From: Anoplolepis gracilipes
Lineage: Eukaryota; Arthropoda; Insecta; Hymenoptera; Formicidae
Reading direction: 5' to 3'
NCBI RefSeq assembly: GCF_047496725.1
Contig: NC_132975.1
Coordinates: 1,536,001-1,600,000 of the forward strand
DNA: 64,000 nucleotides
Positions 1 through 9,844 of this stretch are shown one piece after another (the stretch's first letter is position 1; every line of letters begins with the position of its first letter). The notes below the pieces were generated by a model. The model saw only the letters and a program-made list of their open reading frames with translations, searched no databases and was not told the DNA's origin. A program made the position numbers and the translations under genes.

Positions 1-1120
1 AACTCTGTCGCTTTCCACCTTGGAAGCTCATGAAGTATTCTAGGTTTTCTATTAAATTCTAACGGCATGTATGATTTTAAGGATTCTAAATGTTCTGATA
101 AAATATTCACTTTACGTCCAGATAATCGTGTTGTTAACGCATCACTTATCCAAAAATTTAATAATTTTCTCATTACTTCTAAGCAACAAGCATGCATATA
201 ATATTGGAAAAACAGTGACCATGTCGATTCCCAATTTAATTAAAGGAGAGATTCCGATATGGTGATCCTCATCTTGTTGATTAATAAAAGAAATATTTGT
301 TCTTTTCGATGCAGATATATCTCTAAATACAACTCGACTTTGTATATACTGTCCTCGTATCACACATTTTTCGCAACATGAATAGCCAGTATGGGATTTT
401 ATACACTTAATGAATGCTCTAGCAGGTGCATCGCACACAAAACTTTGGATAGCAATGTAATATATTTTGTTATTGATTTCAATACTTTCTTGATACAAAT
501 ATAGGAGTTCGTCAATAAAATCTTCTAGAAATAATTCTAAAGGCTGTGGTTTTGATCCACCGCAAAATATACCAATAGCAAAGGAATTACTTTTAAAATT
601 TTTTACTAGTCCTAAAATCGGCTAGAATTGTAAATTTGAACTATTAAATAATGGAAGTCCATCAATATTAAAACTGATATCTAACTTATTTTCAAAATTT
701 TCTGCTGTTTGCGATACAATAGACTTTAAAATATTTTTCAGACCGAAATAATAAAAATCCCCATTATTGAGTTGTTTTTTTTAAATATTTCTTGGCGTTT
801 CTAATAATGTTCTGGAAACTAAAGGCAATTCATGATGAAAAACGTGTAATATGTGTAATAAACCAGTAATTGCAGAATGTGTGACATTAAAATTAAGAGC
901 CCACTACCTTAAGCTCGAGTTTAAACATGGCTGAGAAATTGTAATATTTAAATCAGATGAAACTAAAGTGTTGTCAACGTTAGCAATAAACTTGCATCGT
1001 AATTACTGGACACATTATTTTTAAGTATATTGTTAATATCGTTATCTTCGTTTTCACTATTAAGTGAAATATTTCCATGTGATATATTTGACACATTATT
1101 ATCAAGTGCATCATCATTAT
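1..1120 (-). pseudogene. Tnp2-like (EnSpm/CACTA-type) transposase fragment
   Basis: The minus strand encodes part of a large transposase-like protein common in hymenopteran genomes. The longest open stretch is 142-498. It carries the core CDAPARAFI followed by HTGYSCCEKC, a Cys-rich zinc-binding segment, and ends in the IDMVTVFPILY region. Recognisable coding continues upstream through 540-1120 in shifting frames, with an Asn/Ser-rich N-terminal region near 1000-1120 and several stops. The element runs off the window at base 1. A second, longer copy of the same family lies at 16972-19090. The family role (DDE-type cut-and-paste transposition) is known from homologues; this copy is broken by stops and frameshifts. 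It is directly downstream of a DUF4806 gene on the same strand. Confidence 0.7.
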
Positions 1121-1271
1121 TACTATTTTCAGATATACTATTAAGTGAAATATTCTTATGTGTTATGTTGGGTTTCTTATCACAAATTTGAAGTGTTTTA
1201 CGAACAGATAGTGCAACTCTACGATAAAATTGGCGTTTACTTACAACAGGTTCAACTTATACTTAATTTTT

Positions 1272-3007
1272 TCAGGCATTTTCTCTCATTTTCTTCATAT
1301 GATCTTGAGCATGCTTCAGCCAAACCTTTATTGCATCTTCTATTTCTTTATCGGTTGTATTGGGAACGCTTCTCTTAACTGCACCTAAGAAATATCAAGT
1401 TTCTGTAAAGTTTAAACTATATTATAAATAACATTAAAAGATTAAAAATATCTATAGTAAATTAAATAATAAGTTTAATTCAAATTAAAATGTAGAATTA
1501 TTAAGATTTAAGTAAGTTACAATAACGAAAATTTTTAGCAATAAAGTTTCAATTATGAATTTGTTTAAAAATGGATTTAGATGTAATTTTATATATAAAT
1601 TTATGAATTGAATTTTATTTAAGTTATGTACAAATTGCCTTTTATTACTAATTAAAATTGATAGAAATTATATATGATAAATTACATCAAACTAAAGAAA
1701 AAACCAAATGTTCATCTATGCACACATACAAAAAATAAATAAAAAAAACACTTACCAACAATTAAATTTTTCAAGGATAAATCTGAGAAGCTCTTTTCTG
1801 TGAACGTTTGCCGTAATAATTAAAATTTATCGCCACAGCATCAGTCAAAATATATTTTAAAATTCTATTTGTTTTGCTTGGTACATGATTCCCACCCAGA
1901 CTAGACAAATATGCCGACTGAAAAGATGAAATTTAATTATCTACGTGCTATGATATTAAATGCTATATTATGTATACATATCAAAGCTATATTATCATCA
2001 TTATTTGTTTTCAAGTAAACATCTAACTGATCTAATTCCTCAACTGTCTTCAATGAAAATGCAAATGGTATATCAGGCAATCCAGTTACATTGTTTACAT
2101 TTTTTGTATTTTGTCTGTTCATCCATCGCAATATTTCATCATTCTGTTCCTTGACAGTAGCTATTAGAGAAACAAGTTTTTCTGAAAAATATTTTATTAT
2201 AAAAACTATTGATTCTATCTACTTTCACAAATAAGCTTTTACAAACCAAAATTATCTGCTGTATGAATAAATTGACGATGTGAACGTGGAGTTGTTGAAA
2301 TGTTATTATTTACAGAATTACTTGCAGTACTTGCTACACTGGGGCTTATATTTTCACTTGTATTGAGAGTACTAATCGGCAAAAGTGAATCAGAACGGGC
2401 CAAAGTAAAACCTGAAAATAAATGTAACAAATATTTATTTCTTTAAGGTTATATAAAACAATAGAACAAACATTTGAATATATATAAAATAAGTAAATAC
2501 CTTTCTCTAAATGCTTAGAAACATTAAAATTTCTTTGTTTTACTAGGGGTGGTCTGGATAATTGTTTCTCTCGTTGTTCCTCTTGTTCATCATCTGACGA
2601 TGAATTATATATTTTTCTATTAGGTATCCTTTTCCGTTTCTTATGTATACTTTCGTTTTCTTCTTCACTTTCCAAATTTGATACAATTTCTGACTGTTTT
2701 AGTTTCTCTCTTTACAAGATCATCTGCAATTTAGAAAAAATGTAGGATAAATAAATAAATATATATGTAGAATAAACAATTATGAAAAATCTAATTTACC
2801 ACTTCTGTAAAAAATACGCGAAATACTGTACAGTGTCCATTTTTCAGTATCAACTGTCTCCCCTGTTCTCAAAACTTTATCAAATTTATTTTGATCTTTA
2901 TAAGGAGGCCAAAAAACTTCCTTTTTGAAAGGTGTGAGCCATGCACTATTAACAGCAGCTACACCACCGTCGTGTTTTCTCATCAAATTCTACAACAACA
3001 TAAGCCA
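1272..3007 (-). pseudogene. DUF4806-domain multi-exon gene, frameshifted
   Basis: At least five minus-strand exons can be followed. The start ATG is at 3007 (MAYVVVEFDE). A one-base frameshift near 2975 precedes DGGVAAVNSAWLTP and WTLYSISRIFY. An acidic, Lys-rich exon (about 2720-2510, SSSDDEQEEQ) has a donor AG/GTATTT. A Ser/Thr-rich exon spans about 2413-2240. The DUF4806 domain follows in three exons: about 2181-1985 (LPDIPFAFSLKTVEELDQL), 1917-1756 (LSSLGGNHVPSK) and 1384-1272 (GAVKRSVPNTTDKEIEDAI). The 1756/1384 junction keeps phase. A second frameshift lies near 1795. Acceptors are pyrimidine-AG in most cases. DUF4806 genes commonly travel with EnSpm-type transposons in insects, and a Tnp2-like gene follows immediately. 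The molecular function is unknown. The number of good splice signals argues that it was once a real transcribed gene. Confidence 0.65.
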
Positions 3008-3500
3008 TACTTATTTTTGGATTATTTCGCCTGCAAAGACAAACAATATAGTATATATGTATATATATTTATGTATTACAAGATTAGAAAAGTATATTTT
3101 AATGAACTCACCTGTACGCCTTAAATCTTCTATCAAATTTATTACAATGTTAATGTAATTACAATGTAAATAAAAACAAATTTGTATTAACAGTTTTATA
3201 TGCAAAGGCACAATATGAAAGCAAGTACTCGCCGGTTAGATCTCAAAACAAAAAACAAATCCTGAATAATAATGGACGAAGAACCTGATCCTATTAATAA
3301 CTGTATATTGCACATGTAAGAAAAAGAAATAAGTTTGAAAAAGGAGTGTACAATATTTACCCTTTTGCTAAATTATTTTCTTCATTTTGTAAAAAACAAA
3401 TACACAGAAACTTTAACCGGCTTCAGAATCACTTATTGCGCATGTGTTACATTTCTCACTTTCCCGCTATTACCACAGTGTATACTGTGCTGTTACGCAA
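3008..3500. other. Intergenic, no gene seen
   Basis: AT-rich sequence. On the minus strand a possible donor (ACAG/GTGAGT) lies around 3105-3115 and could belong to a 5' untranslated exon of the DUF4806 gene. Nothing else supportable was seen. Confidence 0.4.
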
Positions 3501-3580
3501 CTCATCATGTCGTCTTGTCTAATCCAGAACCCAGAAGCGCGCCTGCGCTTCACGTTCGCGCTACTCAGTTCAAATGTATT

Positions 3581-3860
3581 CTAAACGGCATCAATGGAGT
3601 TTTCTTTATCATACACCCAGACGATCATTTTTATTATGATAAGTGCGTGATAGGATATAGGATTCTATCGATGCCGTTAGATATGAAATTTCTGGATCCG
3701 ATAGCGCACGAGCCCGATAGCGCACGAGTGTTGCTAATTGGTCAGTTAGAACACTAGGACCTTCTGATTGGTCAACTGTGTTGGTTACCTTAAGCATCGG
3801 CCGATATGTGTGGTTGTGCGCTATCGGGCTCGTGGGCTAACGGGACCCTCCCAAATTTCC
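3581..3860. repeat. Short direct and inverted repeats around gcgcacgag
   Basis: The 15-mer cgatagcgcacgagc-type word occurs twice in tandem (about 3698-3728) and once inverted (about 3816-3833). An outer inverted pair, aacggcat and atgccgtt, is at about 3584 and 3672. The block from 3765 (attggtcaa to catcggccgatatg) resembles sequence at 16137-16180 inside the long-TIR element. This looks like the remains of a foldback or MITE family. The superfamily is not identifiable by eye. Confidence 0.45.
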
Positions 3861-4140
3861 ATACTTTTGGACGAAATTGCAAACGCAGTAATTAATAATG
3901 AAGCAATATTACTAACTATATATTTTTCATTGCGTACTTTTTACTTTTATTATTCTATTTATTGTGTTTGAATATCTTTACATATTGATCTCATTCATTT
4001 ATGCTATAACTATCCCATTATATCACATCGATATTATAGTGTTAGTAGTAGTTATTATAAATAAAAAGTTTAAAAGTGGAACGAACAAAGTCTGAAGTTT
4101 AATTAAGAAAAACTTAAAAAATAAATATAAAATTGTAAAT

Positions 4141-4300
4141 AATAAGGTCTTAAAAAGACGTCTAATTCACGTCCTTTTTATAACGTCATAATTTCATCTA
4201 CAATAGGACGTTAAATACATGTCATTTAGAAGACATATCGTCTTGGACGAAATTTGACCTAAAATTGACGTCAATATGACCATATGTGCTACCTAGGAAA
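4141..4300. repeat. acgtc-rich repeated segment
   Basis: Within about 150 bases the word gacgt or acgtc recurs at irregular spacing, in both orientations. There is no open frame. It is possibly a small dispersed repeat. The flanking sequence (3860-4590) is otherwise AT-rich with no gene seen. Confidence 0.3.
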
Positions 4301-4591
4301 GATCATTTTAAAACATAAATGTATTTACGGTAATAAAAAATAGAATTTTATCATTGTTTATCTTATGTAAATATATCGAAGAATTACAACTCAGTCGCGG
4401 AGAGCACATCAAATGCATTAAATAATTTATAACAACTTTCAACTAAAAATATTGCGACCACTGATAACAGCACGCAGAAAGAGACACCTAATAACAATAA
4501 TTGCAACATATTTCATGACAGGGTAGCATCTCTGTAAAAAGATATCGATTCTGCACCATTGTATCCCGCGGTGCTGTTCCACCCCACGTTC

Positions 4592-4593
<2 letters not shown>

Positions 4594-4632
<39 letters not shown>
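4594..4632. repeat. (TA)n microsatellite flanking DIRS left end
   Basis: An uninterrupted TA dinucleotide tract is directly adjacent to the left inverted terminal repeat. A matching TA tract follows the right end at 9275-9303, so the element appears to have inserted into a TA run. Confidence 0.9.
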
Positions 4633-4634
<2 letters not shown>

Positions 4635-4740
4635 AGTCTCGTTCTCGCGATTAACCGGTAGTACCGTCTTCCGTACTCGGTGGCGCCACAAGCTTCAGAG
4701 TTTTTTTTATGTATATCCCTTGCCTTTGTTCTTCATAACG
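4635..4740 (+). repeat. DIRS left inverted terminal repeat
   Basis: From agtctcgttctcgcgatt through cttgcctttgttcttc. The reverse complement at 9119-9220 matches along its length with scattered substitutions and a few one-base length differences. The outermost 25 bases are also complementary to 8965-8989. Confidence 0.9.
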
Positions 4741-4787
4741 TTTTTTGTGCTCGAAGGAGTCACAACTCAGAGTATACAAAGAGGAAA

Positions 4788-6044
4788 ATGTCGAAAAGAA
4801 AGTTAAGAGAAGTAGACTTGGAAGAGATACAGGAGCAGATGAGGAGTTTCCGGAAAAAACTAAAAAAGTTTAAGCAGGCAACAACCGAAGAGGCTAAACA
4901 AAGTACGACCGAGGAGGTTATGATATCTCAGGTCGCCTCTAACACAAAAACGCAGAACAATGCAGAGAATAAAGAGAATGGTAAGTAAAAGAGCAATTAT
5001 AGCGTATACATAAATCCTATGGCGATGAGCCTTCACTAGAGGAAGGACATATCGCGCGACCAAAAATCACGCGGCGATGAGCCCTCACTCGAGGGGGGAC
5101 AGATCGCGCATGGAAACGAATTAGATGTACATTTATTAATTCCCTTCGTTCGTTCAGTTTGTCAGCGAACACGAGTGAGGAAATAAGCATTGCGGAGGAG
5201 GTCGAAAGCGAGTCAAGGTCAGACTCTTCTACACCAGAGGACGGAACAGGAGAATAAGACAGACGGAGAGGACACAGAGAATGGCGTAACAGAAATCGCA
5301 GCGAGTCTCAGCAACGAAACTCGAGGAAGGCTTTGCTTAAAAGCAGAGTCGGCACAGTCGGACGACATTGCTCTGCACCTGATATTAGTTGCAGAATGGA
5401 ATAATTGGATGCGCAAGGGACTGTACGAAGGAGACGAGGAAGAGGACAAGAAACGCGAAGAAGAGGAGAACAAAATACGGGAAGGAATTATGAAGAAATT
5501 CCCCAGGAAAGGAGAGTTGCACGCAGAAGCTTCAAAATTAAACCCAGAAATTTTAGCATATATGTCAGGAACAGCAAAAAGTAGAGATAAGCATTTTGTT
5601 TCCTCGCAGAATACTTTAGGCTCAGCAATGGTAGCAGTAGCCAAGAGCATCTCACTTATCTTGGAACTAGAGGAGGGGGATATTGCAAGTATGCTTACGC
5701 AACTCTTGGGAAACGCAGGAAAACTGTTGGCAGGCCTACATTATCAACAATCAGTAATGAGAAGAGCCTTCATCCTTCCTGGCACTGATGAAAAGTATAG
5801 AAAATTGCTAAAGAAGTGAGATATAACCGGTGATCTGTTTGGAGAAGATTTGTTTAAGAGGCTGAAGCATACAAAATCCCTGGACAAGGTGATAGAACAC
5901 CTCGCCTCGCGCCAACAGGGCAAGAAGCCCTTAAAGACTTCCAACTGGAGAAACCGAAAAAGTCTGCAGTCGAGATACAAGGGCTACTCACAGCAGGCGA
6001 GGAAAGGAGGCCCCCAGAAATCTCTGCTCTGCAAGGACCGTTAG
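4788..6044 (+). pseudogene. DIRS gag-like protein, interrupted
   Basis: The likely start is ATG 4788 (MSKRKLREVDLEEIQEQM), a charged coiled-coil-like N-terminus ending at 4986 with ENGK and stop. A strong splice-donor match, GTAAGT, sits at 4981. A frame-compatible acceptor at 5156-5157 would lead into the main body at 5190-5816, but one TAA at 5184 interrupts it. The body has an acidic segment (DEEEDKKREEEE) and an alpha-helical region (LGSAMVAVAKSISLILEL). After a TGA at 5817 the same frame stays open to 6044 (DITGDLFGEDLFKRLKHTK). This is the position and style of a DIRS gag. Whether the gap is a true intron or decay is undecided. Confidence 0.6.
5022..5106 (+). repeat. Two 35-base direct repeats in DIRS leader/intron
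   Basis: gcgatgagccttcactagag...catatcgcgc (about 5022-5060) is repeated as gcgatgagccctcactcgag...gatcgcgc (about 5072-5108), with a few substitutions. It lies in the stretch between the two gag segments. Confidence 0.6.
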
Positions 6045-6055
6045 AGAAATACTCA

Positions 6056-7820
6056 ATGGAACAAACATGCGCTCACAAGATCGACAAGACCAAGTCATCA
6101 TGCTCGCTAAAGGTGAGGAAAACAGGTGATCGATTAAAATATTTTGTTACAGAATGGAAATTAATCACTAAAAATAAATTTGTCCTAAAATGTGTCAAAG
6201 GTTATAAGATCCGGTTCTCGATGCAGCCTTGTCAGACAACAATTCCGACAGTCCTCTTAATGCGAGGTTCTCAGACCTTAGAGGATGTCAGAGAGACAAT
6301 TAACAATCTCTTGAAATTAGGGGCCGCAAGACCGTGTGCCCCAGAGGAACCTCAATTTATATCGTCATACTTCCTAACCCCAAAATCTGACGGGAGTTTC
6401 AGATTTGTTTTGAACTTAAAGAAACTTAACAAATTTATAAGAACAAAACATTTGAGGATGGAGGACGGCCGCACGGCGGAGAAAGTAATCTCCAAAACGA
6501 TTATTTGGCAAAACTAGATTTAGAAAACGCTTATTTTTCGATACCAGTAGACGAGGATTCCTCAAAATACTTAAGATTTATATTTCAAGGTCAATACTTT
6601 GAGTTTGTATATCTGCCTTTCGGCCTTAACGTGGCCCCTCTGATATTCACTAAGATTAAGGTCGGTCGTAAACTAGTTGCGCAAAAAAGGGTTGCTGTCA
6701 GTTATATACCTCGATGACATATTATTTGTTGTTTGCTCTAGACAGGCGTGCGCGAATAATGTAAAAGTGTCTAAAACTATTGGAATACTTAGGGTTTGTT
6801 ATAAACTGCAACAAAAGTAACTTGGAACCTAGTCAAAGAGTAGTTTTTTTTAGGTATAACGTACGACTCTAGGAAAACGTCCTTAGAACTGCCAGAAGAG
6901 AGGAAGCAAAAAATACTAAATCTTTTGAAAGAATTTAGCTCAAGGAAAGTTGTCTCCATTAGACAATGGTCAAGCTTTGTGGGCTCAATTAATGCATGTT
7001 GCCCAGCAGTTAAATACGGTCGTTTATATACTAAGGAATTCGAACGCATTAGATATCTAGAACTTAGGAAAAATAATAATAACTACGACGCAAAATCTGT
7101 CTGCCAGTAAATCTCGAGTCGATTCTAAATTGATGGAAGATAAATATTCCAAAATCGTTGAACCCTATTAGAAAGCGCAGGTATAAGCATGAAATTTTTT
7201 TTGATGCGTTCACCACGGGGTGGGGCGCCTTTCACGAAAGAAAAAGGGCTCAAGGTTTCTGGACGAAATCGAACAGAAATATTAATCGGTTAGAGCTAAA
7301 AGCGGCATTGTTTGCTTTAAAAGGTTTTGATAAAGACTATAATGGCTGTGAAATATTCCTACGTATGGACAACACTACAGCAATAGCTTATGCAAATAAA
7401 ATAAGAGGAGTACAGCACCCAAACTTATATAAGATTGCGAAGAAAATCTGGCGTGAAGCACAGAATATTTGGATAATGGCTTCATACATGAAATCTGAAG
7501 ACAACGTAGAGGCAGGCAGGGAATCCCGAATAAAGAATATAGACACGGAATGGGAACTAGCAGACTACGCATTCCGTCGAGCAGTGGAAATGTTTGGACA
7601 TTTGGATATCGACCTATTTGCCATGCGGAGTAACACAAAATGCAAAAAATTCTTGGCTTGGAAAAACGATCCAGCACTAGCCATAGACGCATTCACAGAA
7701 AACTGGCATTCATTGGGATTACTGTGGGCATTCTCGCCAATTTGCCCTTATACTAAAAGTCCTGAAAAAGATTGTGGTGGACCGGGCCACAGGCATAGTT
7801 ATAGTTCCCTATTGGACTAG
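6056..7820 (+). pseudogene. DIRS reverse transcriptase / RNase H
   Basis: RT is visible across three frames. 6260-6510 has FRFVLNLKKLNKFI. 6505-6700 has AKLDLENAYFSIPVDEDS and YLPFGLNVAP. YLDDILFVV follows at about 6705-6735 after a frameshift. RNase H follows at 7158-7560 with FFDAFTTGWGAF, the LELKAALFAL helix and RMDNTTAIAYANK. The C-terminal part (7560-7820) contains IDLFAMRSNTKCKKFL, a segment characteristic of DIRS-like and related pol proteins. Frameshifts occur near 6490, 6695 and 7110. The YLDD polymerase motif and the RNase H Asp residues remain, so the decay is mainly indel damage. Confidence 0.85.
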
Positions 7821-8049
7821 CCAACCGTGGTTCCCCTTATTTATGAAATTATTGATCGAAGAGCCATTGATATTTAAACCTTCATCTTACTTTTATCTCC
7901 TTGTAGGTCCATGCAGCATCCACTAGCAGGGAAGCTGTTTCTGATGGCAGGGAAATTATCATTCAGAAGGAAAAGGTTGCTTAGCACGTCTATTAATATC
8001 CTCGAGGCTTCGTTAACAGAATCAACACACAGTATGCAGGATCTCTAAA

Positions 8050-8885
8050 ATAATGGTGATCTTTTTGCGCCGATCAGGGTCTGGACCCGTATCAACCAAG
8101 AGAGAAAAACGTCATCCAATTCCTGACAGGAAAATTTGAGGAAGGGGCAGCGTATGGATCATTAAACTCGATGAGATCAGCGATATCGCTGATTAGTGAG
8201 AGCAATATCGGTAGAAGCAGAAATATTTCTAGACTCTTTAAAGAAATTTTTATGCTGAGACCGATAAAGCCCAAATATGATAGAATTTGGGATGTAAATA
8301 TAGCCCTGCGAAAAATTGAAGAATGGTTCCCCTTGGAGGAGTTGACACTCGATTACCTGATCCAGCGTCTTGTGTTACTGCTAGTATTGGGCACCGCGCA
8401 TAGAGCGCAAACGTTGATTAAACTGTCGAATATCACGCGTAGCTCAGAGAGATATAAAATAGAGATACCAGATCGAATTAAAACCATCCGTCATATCAAT
8501 CCTTATTAGTTTTGCCAGTCTATTAAGAAAACCCCAAATTGTGCATTGTGGCAACGATTGACACCTACATTCAGAAAACATCTCAATTATGAGAAAAAAT
8601 AGCAGTTTATTTTTGACAACTAAAAAACCATTTAGAGCAGCATCTATAGCAACGATAAGCAAATGGATTAAGGTAGCCATGTCTCGCTGTAAAATAAATG
8701 AAAAATTCATAGCTCACTCCACGAGACATGCAGCGACATCGACTGCATTAAGGAAAGGAGTAGACTTAGAGACTATTAGAAAAACAGCTGGTTGGTCGAA
8801 AAATTCGCAAGCCTTTGCGAAACATTACAATAAAACTATCGTCCCATCCAAAGAATCCTTTGTAAAAGCGATTATGCATCGATAA
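8050..8885 (+). pseudogene. DIRS tyrosine recombinase
   Basis: The tyrosine recombinase that integrates the circular DIRS DNA in place of an integrase. The N-terminal helical domain begins near 8070. Catalytic signature residues can be seen: the first Arg in LGTAHRAQTL (about 8390), the H-x-x-R box in HSTRHAATS (about 8718), and a nucleophile-like Tyr in AKHYNK (about 8820). A stop at 8508 and a frame change to 8589 split the gene between the first Arg and the HxxR box. It ends at 8885, about 80 bases before the internal complementary region. Confidence 0.82.
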
Positions 8886-8964
8886 GTGCAATAAAAAAAG
8901 AAACAAAATATCTCCAAGAATGAAATAGAGAATAGGTAAATAAAAATTATTTCTCTAAACCTCT

Positions 8965-9069
8965 ACCGGTTAATCGCGAGAACGAGACTTGAATATAATT
9001 AACTGATCAAACGATCTCATAGAGAGATGTTCTATCGTAATTATATGAAGAGTCTCGTTCGAGCGATTA
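8965..9069 (+). repeat. DIRS internal complementary region
   Basis: 8965-8989 (accggttaatcgcgag...) is the reverse complement of the left terminus at 4636-4660. 9004-9069 (gatcaaacgatctcat...) is the reverse complement of the outer right terminus at 9200-9267. In the DIRS replication model this region templates joining of the two ends into a circle. It lies directly after the recombinase reading frame. Confidence 0.88.
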
Positions 9070-9118
9070 CTCCCAAAAAAAAAAAAAAAAAAAAAAATTA
9101 TCCCGACCTAATCTATAT

Positions 9119-9267
9119 AAAGAACAAAGGCAAGAAATATACATAAAAAAAAAATTCTGAAGCTTGTGCGCCACCGAGTACGGAAGATGGTACTACCAGT
9201 TAATCTCGCTCGAACGAGACTCTTCATATAATTACGATCGAACATCTCTCCATGAGATCGTTTGATC
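9119..9267 (-). repeat. DIRS right inverted terminal repeat with extension
   Basis: 9119-9220 is the inverted partner of the left repeat. 9200-9267 is an extension not found at the left end, and it pairs with the second half of the internal complementary region. An A-run (9075-9097) precedes it. Confidence 0.88.
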
Positions 9268-9270
9268 AGT

Positions 9271-9305
<35 letters not shown>

Positions 9306-9307
<2 letters not shown>

Positions 9308-9775
9308 AAATTTAGAATCAATAAATGCAATTTTTGCTGCAGTTATTTAAAACCTTTATTGCTTATAAACTGTTTGTATCTTTTGCATAAATCATTATTT
9401 AGTCTTTTCTTATAAACTACTAAAAAGTAGGAACAAAAAATATTTGTCTAACTGTGAACTAGATAAATACTTTTAAATACAGAACTATTTTTTGTTGAGA
9501 GAACAAAATATTTTAAACAAAACTGGAACTTATATGATATACATATATTAATTTAGAATTACTAAACATAGCTTTTGCACAAATAATTCAAAGGCATTCA
9601 AAACAAAAAAGACATTGGGAACAAAAAATATTTTTCTAACCCTGGACGATTTAATCTATACATTTTGTCCTAGTCCTAAAACAGATATCGGATGGAACAA
9701 GAAAACGCCTTTTATTGAAAAAAACGAAATATTTTAAACAAAAGTAAAACTTTTATAATATGCAGGGGTTTATAT
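9306..9775 (+). repeat. Diverged tandem duplication, about 240 bp unit
   Basis: Two direct copies (about 9308-9540 and 9549-9770) share, in order, atttagaat, gggaacaaaaaatattt-like text, and acaaaatattttaaacaaaa followed by acttatat. They are AT-rich, with no open frame. Confidence 0.5.
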
Positions 9776-9844
9776 TATAAAATCTTTATCTTCGATAAAT
9801 AATATGTAGAAACTTAGACGTGTTCATGTTAATTTTTGATCATC

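Larger units (their letters stand above)
4635..9267 (+). mobile_element. DIRS-family tyrosine-recombinase retrotransposon
   Basis: About 4.6 kb. It has the hallmark DIRS architecture. Non-identical inverted terminal repeats lie at 4635-4740 and 9119-9220. An internal complementary region (8965-9069) has one half complementary to the outer left end and the other half to the outer right end. It encodes gag-like, RT/RNase H and tyrosine recombinase regions in that order on the plus strand. No LTRs and no DDE integrase are present, as expected for DIRS. All three coding regions carry stops or frameshifts, so this copy is probably dead, although the termini are well preserved. Confidence 0.9.

Noticed and set aside
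5219..5650. 143-codon minus-strand frame opposite DIRS gag
   Set aside because: Antisense shadow of the gag body, no domain.
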